From NCBI RefSeq assembly GCF_013376475.1, contig NZ_CP045508.1, forward strand, positions 989,501 through 1,053,500: a stretch of DNA of 64,000 nucleotides, read 5' to 3'. Numbering within the stretch: the first letter of the stretch is position 1; every line of letters starts with the position of its first letter. The DNA comes from Desulfolutivibrio sulfoxidireducens. GTDB taxonomy: Bacteria; Desulfobacterota; Desulfovibrionia; Desulfovibrionales; Desulfovibrionaceae. Below, piece after piece: positions 34,284 through 42,508 of the stretch. Under the pieces are notes generated by a model. It did not search any database. It had not been told where the DNA came from and saw only the letters and a program-made list of their open reading frames with translations. Position numbers and translations under genes: made by a program.

Positions 34284-34658
34284 ATGGGCGGTACGATATT
34301 GGTTGTCGACGACGAAAAGCACATTCGGATGCTCTATCAGGAGGAGCTTGAGGGCGAGGGGTATCAGGTGGTGACCTCCGACGGCGAGGAGGACATCCTG
34401 GAGCTTTTGGCCCGGGTGAAGCCCGAGGTGGTGGTTTTGGACATCAAGCTTGGCCCGAACCGGTCGGGGCTTGATCTGCTCCAGGAGATTCGCGGCCAGG
34501 ACCAGGCCTTGCCCGTGATTTTGAGCACGGCCTACGACAGTTTCCAGCATGATTTGAAGTCGATTGCCGCGGATTATTACGTGGTCAAGTCCGTGGACCT
34601 GGGCGAACTCAAGTCAAAGGTGGCCCTGGCGATCGAGAAGGTCCGGGCATCCGCCTGA
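34284..34658 (+). CDS. Single-domain response regulator
   Basis: 124 residues, only a receiver domain. Acid pocket in ILVVDDEKHIR, phosphoacceptor Asp in VVVLDIKLGPN near residue 54, Thr/Ser in LSTAYDS near 83 and Lys in YYVVKSVD near 105. No DNA-binding output, so it works like CheY or as a phosphorelay link; its kinase is not adjacent. AAGGAG lies seven bases before the ATG. A strong terminator follows. Confidence 0.93.
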   Translation: MGGTILVVDDEKHIRMLYQEELEGEGYQVVTSDGEEDILELLARVKPEVVVLDIKLGPNRSGLDLLQEIRGQDQALPVILSTAYDSFQHDLKSIAADYYVVKSVDLGELKSKVALAIEKVRASA

Positions 34659-34681
34659 GCGGGAATGGGGTCGCAGTGTCG

Positions 34682-34717
34682 GCGTGCCGGGGGGATCGCT
34701 TCGGCACGCTTTTTTTT
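34682..34717 (+). terminator. Rho-independent terminator
   Basis: GCGTGCCG (34682-34689) pairs with CGGCACGC (34702-34709), then eight T. It ends the response regulator gene. Confidence 0.85.
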
Positions 34718-34769
34718 CGCGCGGGGTTTTGCTTGCCGGGGCTTTTTGTTCGTGCTAGCCGCCTAGCCC

Positions 34770-35414
34770 ATGTCCTTTGATATTGCGTCGTATGTGCGCG
34801 AGATCGCGCTTTTGGCGGTGCCGCTTCTGGTCGCGGTGACCTTTCACGAGGTGGCCCACGGCTATGTGGCCTACCTTTTGGGCGATCCCACAGCCAAGGC
34901 GGCGGGGCGGCTGACGCTCAATCCCCTCAAACATCTTGATCCCCTGGGCGTGTTGGCCTTTTTGCTGACCCGGATGATCGGGTGGGCCAAGCCGGTGCCT
35001 GTCGACGCGCGGTATTTCAAGAATCCGGCCCGGGGGATGGTCTTGGTGGCCGTGGCCGGGCCGGCCATGAATTTTTTATTGGCCATGGCCTTTTCGGTGC
35101 TGTTCCGGCTGATCGGGGGGTTGGCGGTGGCCGCGCCGCAGGGGAGCGCCATGGCCATGGTCTGGGAGCCCCTGGCGTACATGTGTCTGGCCGGGGTGAC
35201 GGTGAATCTGGCCATCGGCCTTTTCAATCTCCTGCCCATACCGCCCCTGGACGGCAGCCGGATCGTGGCCGGGCTGTTGCCGCCCCGGGCCGCGTACGGG
35301 TATCTGCGCTACGAGCGGTACGGCTTTTTTCTGGTCATTTTGCTGGCGGTGACCGGGATTCTGGGGAAGCTCCTCATCCCGGCCATCTTGGTTCTTCGCG
35401 GGCTGCTTCTGTAG
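34770..35414 (+). CDS. Site-2-type M50 family membrane metalloprotease
   Basis: 214 residues, mostly membrane. Zinc-site HEVAH in VTFHEVAHGYVAYLLG near residue 26 and the second ligand Asp in NLLPIPPLDGSRI near 155, as in short bacterial YwhC-type rhomboid-like M50 proteases without a PDZ domain. It should cleave membrane proteins inside the bilayer; targets are unknown. The intervening helices include AVAGPAMNFLLAMAFSVLF. It lies 40 bp before trpS and may be cotranscribed with it, an arrangement I have seen often for this family in related bacteria. Confidence 0.92.
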   Translation: MSFDIASYVREIALLAVPLLVAVTFHEVAHGYVAYLLGDPTAKAAGRLTLNPLKHLDPLGVLAFLLTRMIGWAKPVPVDARYFKNPARGMVLVAVAGPAMNFLLAMAFSVLFRLIGGLAVAAPQGSAMAMVWEPLAYMCLAGVTVNLAIGLFNLLPIPPLDGSRIVAGLLPPRAAYGYLRYERYGFFLVILLAVTGILGKLLIPAILVLRGLLL

Positions 35415-35454
35415 GGCGCGCGCACACGTGTAACCTTGTTTCCGGCGGGAGAGC

Positions 35455-36453
35455 ATGGGCGCTTTGAAAAACACTCGCATCGTATCGGGCATGCGGCCCA
35501 CCGGGCCGCTTCATCTGGGGCATTATTTCGGGGTCCTGGCCAACTGGGTCGAGCTTGAGCGGGACCACGACTGTTTTTTCTTCGTGGCCGACTGGCACGC
35601 CTTGACCACGGAGTACGCCGATCCGTCGCGGATCAAGGGGTTCGTGCCGGAACTGGTCAAGGACTGGGTGGCCGGGGGGCTCGACCCGGAGAAATGCGTG
35701 CTGTTCCAGCAGTCCCAGGTGCGCGAGCATGTGGAGCTGCACCTGTACCTGTCCATGATCACGCCCGTGTCCTGGCTTGAGCGCTGTCCCACCTACAAGG
35801 ACATGGTCAAGGAGCTTGCGGCCAAGGACCTCAGCACCTACGGATTTCTGGGCTATCCGGTGCTCATGGCCTCGGACATCCTGCTGTACAGGCCCGGGGC
35901 CGTGCCCGTTGGCCAGGACCAGTTGCCGCACCTGGAACTGACCCGGGAGATCGCCCGGCGCTTCAACTACCTGTACGGCGAGTTTTTTCCCGAGCCGGCG
36001 GCGGTTCTGACCCCGTCCCCCAAGATGCCCGGACTCGACGGCCGCAAGATGAGCAAGAGCTATGGCAATTCCATCGCCCTGGGCGAGGACCCGGCGGTGA
36101 TGAAAAAGAAGGTCATGGGCATGCTGACCTGCGCCAAGCGGGCGCGCCTCAAGGACCCGGGCGATCCCAAGGAGTGCAATCTTTTTCCGTACCACGAGTT
36201 GTTGACGGACAAGGCCCGGCTGCCGGAGATCGTGGAGGGGTGCATGAACGCCACCTGGGGCTGCGGGGACTGCAAGAAGCTTTTGGTTGCGAATCTGACG
36301 GCCTTCCTGGAACCGATCCACGCCAAGCGGCAGGAGCTTGACCGCAACCCGTCCATGGTTCGGGACATCCTGGCCTCGGGCAACGCCCGGGCCAAGGCGG
36401 TGGCCGAGCGGAACCTGGCGGAACTCAAGGAACTTTTGAACTTTAATTTCTAA
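35455..36453 (+). CDS. trpS: Tryptophanyl-tRNA synthetase
   Basis: 332 residues, class I synthetase that charges tRNA-Trp. HIGH-type signature GPLHLGHYFG near residue 18; KMSKS in GLDGRKMSKSYGN near 195; VGQDQLPHLELTREIA near 152 is the usual family block. Length fits bacterial enzymes. Also typical: CPTYKDMVKELAAKDLSTYG. The ATG at 35455 has GGCGGGAGAGC upstream. Codon use matches the genome background. Directly after it the sequence becomes AT-rich and contains an IS630-like end. Confidence 0.97.
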   Translation: MGALKNTRIVSGMRPTGPLHLGHYFGVLANWVELERDHDCFFFVADWHALTTEYADPSRIKGFVPELVKDWVAGGLDPEKCVLFQQSQVREHVELHLYLSMITPVSWLERCPTYKDMVKELAAKDLSTYGFLGYPVLMASDILLYRPGAVPVGQDQLPHLELTREIARRFNYLYGEFFPEPAAVLTPSPKMPGLDGRKMSKSYGNSIALGEDPAVMKKKVMGMLTCAKRARLKDPGDPKECNLFPYHELLTDKARLPEIVEGCMNATWGCGDCKKLLVANLTAFLEPIHAKRQELDRNPSMVRDILASGNARAKAVAERNLAELKELLNFNF

Positions 36454-36473
36454 TCCGTACGAAGAGACGACGA

Positions 36474-36500
36474 GTGTTGCGTTCTGCAAATAAATATGTA
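36474..36500. mobile_element. Solo IS630-like terminal sequence
   Basis: GTGTTGCGTTCTGCAAATAA and following ATAT repeat the first bases of the IS630 remnant found at 38659 (GTGTTGCGTTGTGTAATAAA). The first ten bases are identical and the AT-rich part that follows is similar. It lies 20 bp after trpS in an AT-rich stretch (36454-36680) with no gene. No TA duplication is obvious. Together with the downstream copy it brackets the autotransporter gene. Confidence 0.55.
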
Positions 36501-36680
36501 TTATACTATAAATCTGCAAAAAATTTAAGGTGAAAAAACGAGAGTTTTGAAAACGCATCCCCTGCGGTTTTGCGAGGGTCCCAGAGGACAGGTAGATATT
36601 TTGTCTGATATTTTATATCCTATCTTGTCATGTCGGGATTTGCTTAACCAGTTTTCTTTATTGTAGTCGAGGAGGCAGTA

Positions 36681-36749
36681 ATGCAGGTTGCTAGACTCGG
36701 TGTTGCCAGAGATCGGATGCATGTGGTGATCTCGAAGTCGTCAGTATGA
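36681..36749 (+). CDS. 22-codon leader ORF overlapping autotransporter start
   Basis: ATG at 36681 follows GGAGG at five bases, a better ribosome site than that of the large gene. It reads MQVARLGVARDRMHVVISKS then SV and stops with TGA at 36747-36749, which overlaps the ATG of the autotransporter (ATGA). Such an arrangement would couple translation of the autotransporter to the leader. It is not clear whether the peptide itself matters; the first residues slightly resemble the start of IS110 transposases, so it could be a remnant. Confidence 0.45.
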   Translation: MQVARLGVARDRMHVVISKSSV

Positions 36750-38659
36750 CCAAAATGATGCAAGCTGTCCTGCTGGCCGCCTTGTTCATCTTTTTCGTCC
36801 TGTCCACGCCCGGTCCGGCCGGCGCCAAGGGGGTGTTCAACCAGTTTGTCGGATTGGGCGACAGCACCATCGATTCAGGGTATTTTCGCTATAATTCGAC
36901 GGGAAGCGCGTCCGGAGATGTACAGGTCGCCGCCGCCATCGCCAACGGCGCTGCCGGCGGGTGGGCCGGGCCCGGGGTGATGACCTCCACTTTTTTGGCC
37001 GGAAGGTTCGGCATCTCCGCCGCGCCGGTCGGCGGCGGCGGAACCAATTACGCCAACGGCAGCGCCTATACGGCCCCTTTGAGCGCCACGGCCGGGGGTG
37101 CCGCCGCCCAGGGTGGATTGCCCGGGAACGTGTCCACGACCCAGCAGGTGGCGAACTATCTCGCCTCCACGGGAGGCGTCGCCAATCCCGGCGCCCTGTA
37201 TGTCGTCAGCAGCGGCAACAACGATCTGATCTTTGCCCAGAAGCAGGGCGCGGCCTGGATCGCCGCCAACCCCAACTTCTTAAGCGGCCTGGCGGCCCAA
37301 TTCGCGGCCAGCGTGGCGAGCCTGCAGGCGGCCGGCGCCCGTGTCATCATTGTGCCCAATACGTTCTACACGTCGACGCTGACCGGGGCGGGCGGCATCC
37401 TCCCCGCAAGCAACGTCGCCGCATATGTGCGGGCCGTCGCTTATGGGATCAACAAGTGGTCGAACTTGACGGCGGCGGGTGTGCGCTTCATTCCCGCCGA
37501 CCTGACCAGCGTGTTTCGATTCGTGTCGACCAATCCCACCCTGTTCGGATTCACCCCGGCCTCGGTGTTGTCGGCCAACGCTCCGTCGCCGGTCGCCGCC
37601 TTGCTCACCTCCTGGGCCGACATCACCCCCGTCCAATTGCAGACCTTTCTGTTCGTCGACGGCCACCATCTGACCACGGCCGGCCAGTTGATCGAGGCGG
37701 ATTACGAGGAAAACCTGCTCACGGCCCCGAGCCAGATGTCGCTTTTGGCGGAGGCCCCGGTGCAGGACGGCCTGGCGCGCGCGGCCACCATCCAGGGGCA
37801 GATCGACATGTCCGGGAGGCATCGCGGGCCAAACGGCGTGAACGTCTGGGTCAGCGGCGGGATCAGTTCCCTGACGCTCAAGAATTTTTCGGGCTTCCCC
37901 GGTGTCGCCGGCACCCCGCTTACGGGCTCGGCAGGCGCGGATTACCAGTTCCCCTTCGGCCTCATCCTGGGCGCGGCCTTCACGGCCGGGACCCAGACGC
38001 AGCAGTTCTCCATGGGCGGCGGCCACTTCGACCAGAACGGCCAGGCCGTGAGCCTCTATGTCGCTGGTAAAGCCGGGCCGGTCTGGGGCAACGCCGTGGC
38101 CTCCTGCGGCTGGTATCAGGACAAGATCGATCACCCGGTGGCGCTTGGCCTTTATACCGACCAAAACAGCGCCAACACCACCGGGCAATCGTTGTCCCTC
38201 GCCCTGCTGGCCGGCGGCGACATCCCTCTCGGCCCTGTGACCACCGGCCCGGTGGTCGGTCTGGTGCTGCAGCGGGTGCGCCTCAAAGGATTCACCGAAA
38301 CCGGCGTCAGCGGCGTCACTGCCCTGTCGTTCGGCGACCAGACCCGCGATTCCGCCGTCAGCCAGCTCGGCTGGCGGGTCTTGGTGGATATCGGCAGCAT
38401 CCAGCCGTTCGCCGAGGCGAAATGGAACCACGAGTTGGCGAACCAGGATCGCAAAGTCAGTGCAGCGCTCACCTCGACCGAGGCAGCGCCATACAGCCTG
38501 GACGCCGCCCCGGTGGCCAGGGATTGGACCAGCGCGTCGCTTGGCGCCTCCTACAAGGTCAGCGAGCAGTTGATGCTTCGCGCCACGGGTTCGGCGTCGT
38601 TCGCCGATCCGCAGATGGTGTGCTACGGCGGCGAGTTGGGCGTGAACATCAGCTTCTAG
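36746..38659 (+). CDS. GDSL-esterase autotransporter
   Basis: 637 residues. Signal peptide at residues 1-27 (VLLAALFIFFVLST... AGA). The passenger (about 30-340) is a GDSL/SGNH hydrolase: block I FVGLGDSTIDSG with the nucleophile Ser, SSGNNDLIF with the Asn of block III, and VDGHHLTTAGQ with the Asp-x-x-His of block V. The C-terminal 270 residues form a beta-barrel autotransporter domain (VNVWVSGGISSLTLK onward) ending GVNISF, with the terminal Phe recognised by the Bam complex. It resembles EstA-type surface esterases acting on lipids. Its own SD is poor; a leader ORF overlaps its start. Its stop codon TAG is formed at the junction with an IS630 remnant. Confidence 0.9.
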   Translation: MTKMMQAVLLAALFIFFVLSTPGPAGAKGVFNQFVGLGDSTIDSGYFRYNSTGSASGDVQVAAAIANGAAGGWAGPGVMTSTFLAGRFGISAAPVGGGGTNYANGSAYTAPLSATAGGAAAQGGLPGNVSTTQQVANYLASTGGVANPGALYVVSSGNNDLIFAQKQGAAWIAANPNFLSGLAAQFAASVASLQAAGARVIIVPNTFYTSTLTGAGGILPASNVAAYVRAVAYGINKWSNLTAAGVRFIPADLTSVFRFVSTNPTLFGFTPASVLSANAPSPVAALLTSWADITPVQLQTFLFVDGHHLTTAGQLIEADYEENLLTAPSQMSLLAEAPVQDGLARAATIQGQIDMSGRHRGPNGVNVWVSGGISSLTLKNFSGFPGVAGTPLTGSAGADYQFPFGLILGAAFTAGTQTQQFSMGGGHFDQNGQAVSLYVAGKAGPVWGNAVASCGWYQDKIDHPVALGLYTDQNSANTTGQSLSLALLAGGDIPLGPVTTGPVVGLVLQRVRLKGFTETGVSGVTALSFGDQTRDSAVSQLGWRVLVDIGSIQPFAEAKWNHELANQDRKVSAALTSTEAAPYSLDAAPVARDWTSASLGASYKVSEQLMLRATGSASFADPQMVCYGGELGVNISF

Positions 38660-39023
38660 TGTTGCGTTGTGTAATAAATATCTATAATTTCGCTCCAGGA
38701 GGTGTGAGATGGGAGCCCCTGCCAAGCGAGTTGCATTGACCCCGGAAGACTTGGCAACCCTCGTGGGTGGATAAACGGCGGCGGCTGACACTTCATTTCA
38801 ACCCCACCTCCGCATCCTGGCTGAACCAGGTGGAGATCTGGTCCAACATATTTGTCCGGGACGTGGTCAAGGGCGGCGTCTGGCGCTCCAAGCAGGCGCT
38901 AATCAACCAAATAATCAAATATATCAAGCGGTACAATGAAGATCGGGCACATCCCTTCAGATGGACATACGAAGGGAAGCCGCTCCAAGCGTAATGCATA
39001 CGTATTTACGGAACATGACACTA
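38657..39023 (+). mobile_element. IS630-family remnant, internally deleted
   Basis: Bounded by TA on both sides (38657-38658 and 39022-39023), the target of IS630/mariner elements. Left end GTGTTGCGTTGTGTAATAAA and right end (minus strand) GTGTCATGTTCCGTAAATAC share GTGT, GTT and GTAA in register, as imperfect terminal repeats. About 365 bp remain against the usual 1 kb. Confidence 0.75.
38709..38994 (+). pseudogene. IS630 transposase, fused N- and C-terminal scraps
   Basis: ATG at 38709 with AGGAGGTGTGAG upstream starts MGAPAKRVALTPEDLATLVG, the usual N-terminus of IS630 transposases, then stops at 38774. From about 38775 another frame reads LTLHFNPTSASWLNQVEIW and continues VVKGGVWRSKQALINQIIKY to stop at 38994, the C-terminal end of the same protein, including the Glu-region of the DDE site. 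The middle, some 250 codons, is gone. It cannot make an active transposase. Confidence 0.85.
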
Positions 39024-39044
39024 GACACGCCCCAGGTCTTGAAG

Positions 39045-39081
39045 ACGCCCGGTCTGGTCGATTCCAGACCGGGCGTTTTTT
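39045..39081 (+). terminator. Strong rho-independent terminator
   Basis: Perfect 13-bp stem: 39045-39057 pairs with 39064-39076 (ACGCCCGGTCTGG and its complement), six-base loop, then six T. It lies 20 bp past the IS630 remnant, and probably once ended the autotransporter transcript. Confidence 0.9.
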
Positions 39082-39122
39082 GCGGGCGCTTGCGCCCGGT
39101 ACGGCACAAAAAGGAGGAGGAT

Positions 39123-39752
39123 ATGACGCGCGACCTTCTGGCCATTTCCGCAGCCAACCAGCACAAGGCCCGGGCCGTGATCGAGGACTGCGGCCTGTAC
39201 GCGGCCTGGGAGTCCGTTGGGGCCACGGTCAATCTGGTGGGCTCCCTGCGAACCGGCCTGTTGCTCCACAGGCGCGACATCGACGTCCATATCTACAGCC
39301 AACCCTTCGACATCGCCCAAAGCTTCGCCGCCGTGGCCAAGATGGCCGAACACCCCCGGCTTGCCCGCGTCACCTACGCCAATCTGCTTCAGGCCGACGA
39401 CGCATGTCTGGAATGGCATGTCTGGTTCACGGACACCCATGGCGAATCCTGGCGGATCGACATGATCCATCTGCACCCCAGCTCCCGGTATGCCGGCTAT
39501 TTCGAGACCGTGGCCGAGCGCATCGAAAGGGCGCTGACCCTTGAGACGCGGCTGGCCATCCTGCGTCTCAAGGATGAAATTTCGCCCGAGGCCGGGGTCA
39601 TCGGCATCGAGATCTACCGGGCGGTCATCCAGGGCGGGGTGCGCGACGCGTCGGGATTTTCGGCCTGGCGCGAGGCCCATCCCCGGGCGGAGATCGTGGA
39701 CTGGATGCCGGACGAGCCCGGCTCGGCCGAAAAAAGAGAAGAGGTGTCTTGA
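39123..39752 (+). CDS. Nucleotidyltransferase-fold protein
   Basis: 209 residues from the ATG at 39123 with AGGAGG upstream. The segment NLVGSLRTGLLLHRRDIDVH (near residues 40-60) has the Gly-Ser, then Asp-x-Asp pattern of the nucleotidyltransferase superfamily; SWRIDMIHLHPSS near 110 could supply the third acidic residue. The rest is helical (ETVAERIERALTLETRLAIL). Substrate unknown; relatives include aminoglycoside nucleotidyltransferase-like and GrpB-like proteins. It is isolated between two strong terminators, so monocistronic. A 29-codon frame starting at its stop codon (39753) has no support beyond the overlap. Confidence 0.75.
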   Translation: MTRDLLAISAANQHKARAVIEDCGLYAAWESVGATVNLVGSLRTGLLLHRRDIDVHIYSQPFDIAQSFAAVAKMAEHPRLARVTYANLLQADDACLEWHVWFTDTHGESWRIDMIHLHPSSRYAGYFETVAERIERALTLETRLAILRLKDEISPEAGVIGIEIYRAVIQGGVRDASGFSAWREAHPRAEIVDWMPDEPGSAEKREEVS

Positions 39753-39883
39753 TGTGTGGAGAAATGGCCGGGCGAGAGCCTCAGGCGGCCAAAGGGCAGC
39801 CGCCATTTGGAATCCCCTTCGAATCCAGGATGTTGCTATGAAATATGCCTCGACGGAGAGGAAGGGTGTCACACGGCACGTTT

Positions 39884-39921
39884 CGCGCCCGGCCCGGAGC
39901 ATCCCAGGCCGGGCTTTTTTT
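39884..39921 (+). terminator. Terminator, first of two identical copies
   Basis: GCCCGGCC (39887-39894) pairs with GGCCGGGC (39907-39914), followed by seven T. The 38 bases 39884-39921 are identical to 40466-40503. Ends the nucleotidyltransferase-like transcript. Confidence 0.9.
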
Positions 39922-39995
39922 ATGGGGCCTTGTTCCGCGTGGGGAATTTGATTATATATTGATATCAGACGGGTATTTGACGTCGGGAGGAGTCC

Positions 39996-40196
39996 ATGGG
40001 CATTCAATACATGACGGACGAAGCGGGCAGGAAGGTGGCCGTGGTCATTCCCCTGGCCCAGTGGGAAGCCATACAATCCGAATTGCGGGGAGATGCCGTT
40101 TCCTCGCCGCGGGACGAGGCGGACCGTCGCGAGGCATACGCCGAACTGGCGGCCGGGAAGAGCCTGGACCTGGGCCGGGCCATGGCCGACTGGTAA
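39996..40196 (+). CDS. Antitoxin of RelE-type module
   Basis: 66 residues. MGIQYMTDEAGRKVAVVIPL and QWEAIQSEL form the N-terminal part typical of short antitoxins that pair with RelE/ParE toxins; the C-terminal half (EADRREAYAELAAGKSLDLG) is charged and helical, fit to wrap a toxin. GGGAGGAGTCC precedes the ATG. Upstream, AT-rich DNA has TGATATCA (39960-39967), a perfect palindrome that could be the self-repression operator. The toxin gene starts 5 bp after the stop. Confidence 0.85.
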   Translation: MGIQYMTDEAGRKVAVVIPLAQWEAIQSELRGDAVSSPRDEADRREAYAELAAGKSLDLGRAMADW

Positions 40197-40201
40197 CCGT
40201 C

Positions 40202-40456
40202 GTGGAACGGGAGCTGGTTATCGGCAAGAAGGCTCAGGAGTTCATTGTGAGCTTGCCCGAGGCCATGCGCAAAAAGATCAAGCGGGCCGTGACCCGGCTC
40301 ATCGCTGGTGATGTCCAGGGGTTGGACATCAAGCGGCTCAAGCCTCACCCCAATGACTACCGGCTTCGGATCGGCGGAGTGCGGATTTTGTTTTCCTCCG
40401 ATACGCAACGACTTTTCGTGTATAAAGCCGGATACCGGGGAGACGTGTACAAATAG
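40202..40456 (+). CDS. RelE/ParE-type toxin
   Basis: 84 residues from GTG at 40202. RelE fold: LVIGKKAQEFIVSLPEAMRK, then VTRLIAGDVQGLDIKRLKPH, DYRLRIGGVRILFSSD and FVYKAGYRGDVYK. The family cleaves mRNA on the ribosome or poisons gyrase; the basic RLRIGGVRILF strand is characteristic of the RelE branch. It is neutralised by the antitoxin encoded 5 bp upstream; the two are surely cotranscribed. SD is poor, as common for toxins translated by coupling. Confidence 0.88.
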   Translation: MERELVIGKKAQEFIVSLPEAMRKKIKRAVTRLIAGDVQGLDIKRLKPHPNDYRLRIGGVRILFSSDTQRLFVYKAGYRGDVYK

Positions 40457-40465
40457 CGCCTGGAC

Positions 40466-40503
40466 CGCGCCCGGCCCGGAGCATCCCAGGCCGGGCTTTT
40501 TTT
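40466..40503 (+). terminator. Terminator, second identical copy
   Basis: GCCCGGCC (40469-40476) pairs with GGCCGGGC (40489-40496), then seven T. Identical over 38 bases to 39884-39921. Ends the toxin-antitoxin operon. Confidence 0.9.
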
Positions 40504-40599
40504 GGAGAATCCGGCAGACGTGCCCAATATTTGATATTGCAAATCATTTTCATTTATGTGATGGTTCTCCTAAGGGACGTGCAACCTCGGGAGGCGACC

Positions 40600-41316
40600 A
40601 TGGACAAATCGAATCGATCCCTGATCCAAAGCGGCGTGTTGTGGGCGGCGGTGGCTGTGGGGGTTGTGCTGCTGGTTTTGGCCGCGATTCGCTGGCGGGA
40701 GAACGGCCCGGGCGGGCTGGTCTGGCTGGCGGCCTTCGTGGCTATGTTCGTCATCCGCCTGCCGTACAGCGTCCGCAACCGGGGAAATGTCATTGTCGAG
40801 GCCCACAAGGACGCCAGCGAGGTGATCCTTTTCATCGCCATGTTCGGCTCGATGATGATCCTGCCCCTGGCGCATCTGGCCACGGGATGCTTCGTCTTCG
40901 CCGATTACGCGCTTCCCGGCGGCGCGGTCGTGCTTGGCGCGGCGTTGCAGGTTCCGTTCGTGGCGCTTTTCTGGCTTTCCCACGCCCATCTCGGCCGCAA
41001 CTGGAGCCCGGGGCTGGAGATGCGCCAGGAGCACGGGCTGGTGACCCACGGCATCTACGGCCGCATCCGCCACCCCATGTACGCCGCGATCTGGCTCTCC
41101 GCCCTGGCCCAGCCGCTTTTGATCCACAACTGGATCGCGGGGTTTCTGGTTGTTCCGGCCTGCGCCGCCATGTGGATCATCCGCGTGCCGCGCGAGGAGG
41201 CCATGCTGCGCCGGCGGTTCGTCGATGCCTATGACGACTATTGCCGGACGTCCGGGCGGCTTCTTCCGAGGTTTGGGGCGTCGCGCGCGGGCGGCAAGGC
41301 GGCCGGCCGGCCTTGA
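40600..41316 (+). CDS. ICMT/PEMT-like membrane methyltransferase
   Basis: 238 residues with about five transmembrane segments. The C-terminal part carries the isoprenylcysteine methyltransferase-type signature: GIYGRIRHPMYAAIWLSALA near residue 150 with the R-H-P-M-Y, and MLRRRFVDAYDDYCRTSGRL near 210 (the F-x-x-x-Y-x-x-Y element). Such proteins methylate lipids or lipid-linked groups using S-adenosylmethionine inside the membrane; bacterial substrates are mostly unknown. GGAGG lies five bases before the ATG at 40600. The long Arg/Gly tail after LLPRF is not conserved. Isolated gene after a terminator. Confidence 0.85.
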   Translation: MDKSNRSLIQSGVLWAAVAVGVVLLVLAAIRWRENGPGGLVWLAAFVAMFVIRLPYSVRNRGNVIVEAHKDASEVILFIAMFGSMMILPLAHLATGCFVFADYALPGGAVVLGAALQVPFVALFWLSHAHLGRNWSPGLEMRQEHGLVTHGIYGRIRHPMYAAIWLSALAQPLLIHNWIAGFLVVPACAAMWIIRVPREEAMLRRRFVDAYDDYCRTSGRLLPRFGASRAGGKAAGRP

Positions 41317-41500
41317 GTCGCGTACCTTGCGGGAGAATATGCCGCCACCCCTTTCCCGGGGCCTGCGACATCCTGACGAATGTCCTGGAGGACCGGTCTG
41401 GAGAGCCTCCCGATGGCGGACCTGGGCTCATGCCCTGTGGCGCGCAAGGGAGGGCGCGTGTTCAGGGGGGGCGGGACCGCCCGGGACGCGGCGCGACACC

Positions 41501-42508
41501 CTACGAGACGCCAAAAAGGGCCAGGATTTCGTAACACAGCGCGCCCGCAAGGGCCGCCGCCGGAATGGTCAAAATCCAGGCCAGGACAAGGTTTCCGCAG
41601 ACGCCCCAGCGCACGGCCGAAAGCCGCTTGGAGGCCCCGACGCCGATGACCGCCGTGGAAATGGTGTGGGTGGTGCTGATGGGCGCGCCGAAGCTCGAGG
41701 CCCCGGTGATGACCAGGGCGGCCGCGGTCTCGGCCGCGAATCCGTGGACGGGTTCGAGCTTGAAGATTTTGTGCCCCATGGTCTTGACGATCTTCCAGCC
41801 GCCCGTGGCCGTCCCAAGGCCCATGGCCAGGGCGCAGGACAGCTTGACCCACAGCGGCACGGTCATCTCCGGGATCTGGTGGAAGGTGAAAAGGGCCAGG
41901 GTGATGATGCCCATGGTCTTTTGGGCGTCGTTTAAGCCATGGCTGGTGGCCATGAACGCCGAGGAGGCGATCTGCAGTTTCTTGAAGACGTGGTTGACCT
42001 TGGTCGGGGAGGCGCGCACGAGCAGCCAGGACAGGACCACCATGAACAGATAGCCGCACAGGAAACCGGCCAGGGGCGAAAAAACCAGGGGCAATACGAT
42101 TTTCTCCAGGATGCTCGGGTAGTTGGGCGCGCCAAAGCCGCCGTGGGCGATGGACGCGCCGATGAGCCCGCCGATGAGCGCGTGGGACGAGGAGGACGGC
42201 AGTCCCAGGTACCAGGTCAGACAGTTCCAGACGATGGCCCCGAAAAGGGCCGACAGCACCAGACCCTGGCTGCCCGCCACCAGTTCCGGACTGACGATGC
42301 CGCTGCCGATGGTGTGGGCCACGGCCGTGCCCAGGAGGGCCCCGGCCAGGTTCAGGATGGCGGCCATGGTCACCGCGGCCAGGGGCGAGAGGACCTTGGT
42401 GGAGACCACGGTGGCGATGGCGTTGGCGCTGTCGTGGGCCCCGTTGGTGAAATCGAAGATCAGGGCGATGCCGACCACGGCCACGAGGAGAAGGGGGATA
42501 TCAGGCAT
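41501..42508 (-). CDS. pit: PiT-family low-affinity phosphate transporter
   Basis: 335 residues, about ten transmembrane helices. Family motifs in both halves: FDFTNGAHDSANAIATVVST near residue 18 and TSHGLNDAQKTMGIITLALF near 190; SSSHALIGGLIGASI and SSFGAPISTTHTISTAVIGV are the matching second elements. It moves phosphate with protons (or as metal phosphate). Its start overlaps the DUF47 gene by 8 bp, the usual Pit-accessory layout. Last gene of a minus-strand operon with a sensor kinase and a large PHP-like protein. Confidence 0.96.
   Translation of the reverse strand: MPDIPLLLVAVVGIALIFDFTNGAHDSANAIATVVSTKVLSPLAAVTMAAILNLAGALLGTAVAHTIGSGIVSPELVAGSQGLVLSALFGAIVWNCLTWYLGLPSSSSHALIGGLIGASIAHGGFGAPNYPSILEKIVLPLVFSPLAGFLCGYLFMVVLSWLLVRASPTKVNHVFKKLQIASSAFMATSHGLNDAQKTMGIITLALFTFHQIPEMTVPLWVKLSCALAMGLGTATGGWKIVKTMGHKIFKLEPVHGFAAETAAALVITGASSFGAPISTTHTISTAVIGVGASKRLSAVRWGVCGNLVLAWILTIPAAALAGALCYEILALFGVS

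Noticed and set aside
39753-39842. 29-codon ORF starting at the stop of the nucleotidyltransferase-like gene
   Set aside because: Only the stop/start overlap supports it; sequence is Pro/Gly-rich and not protein-like, and it runs toward the terminator.
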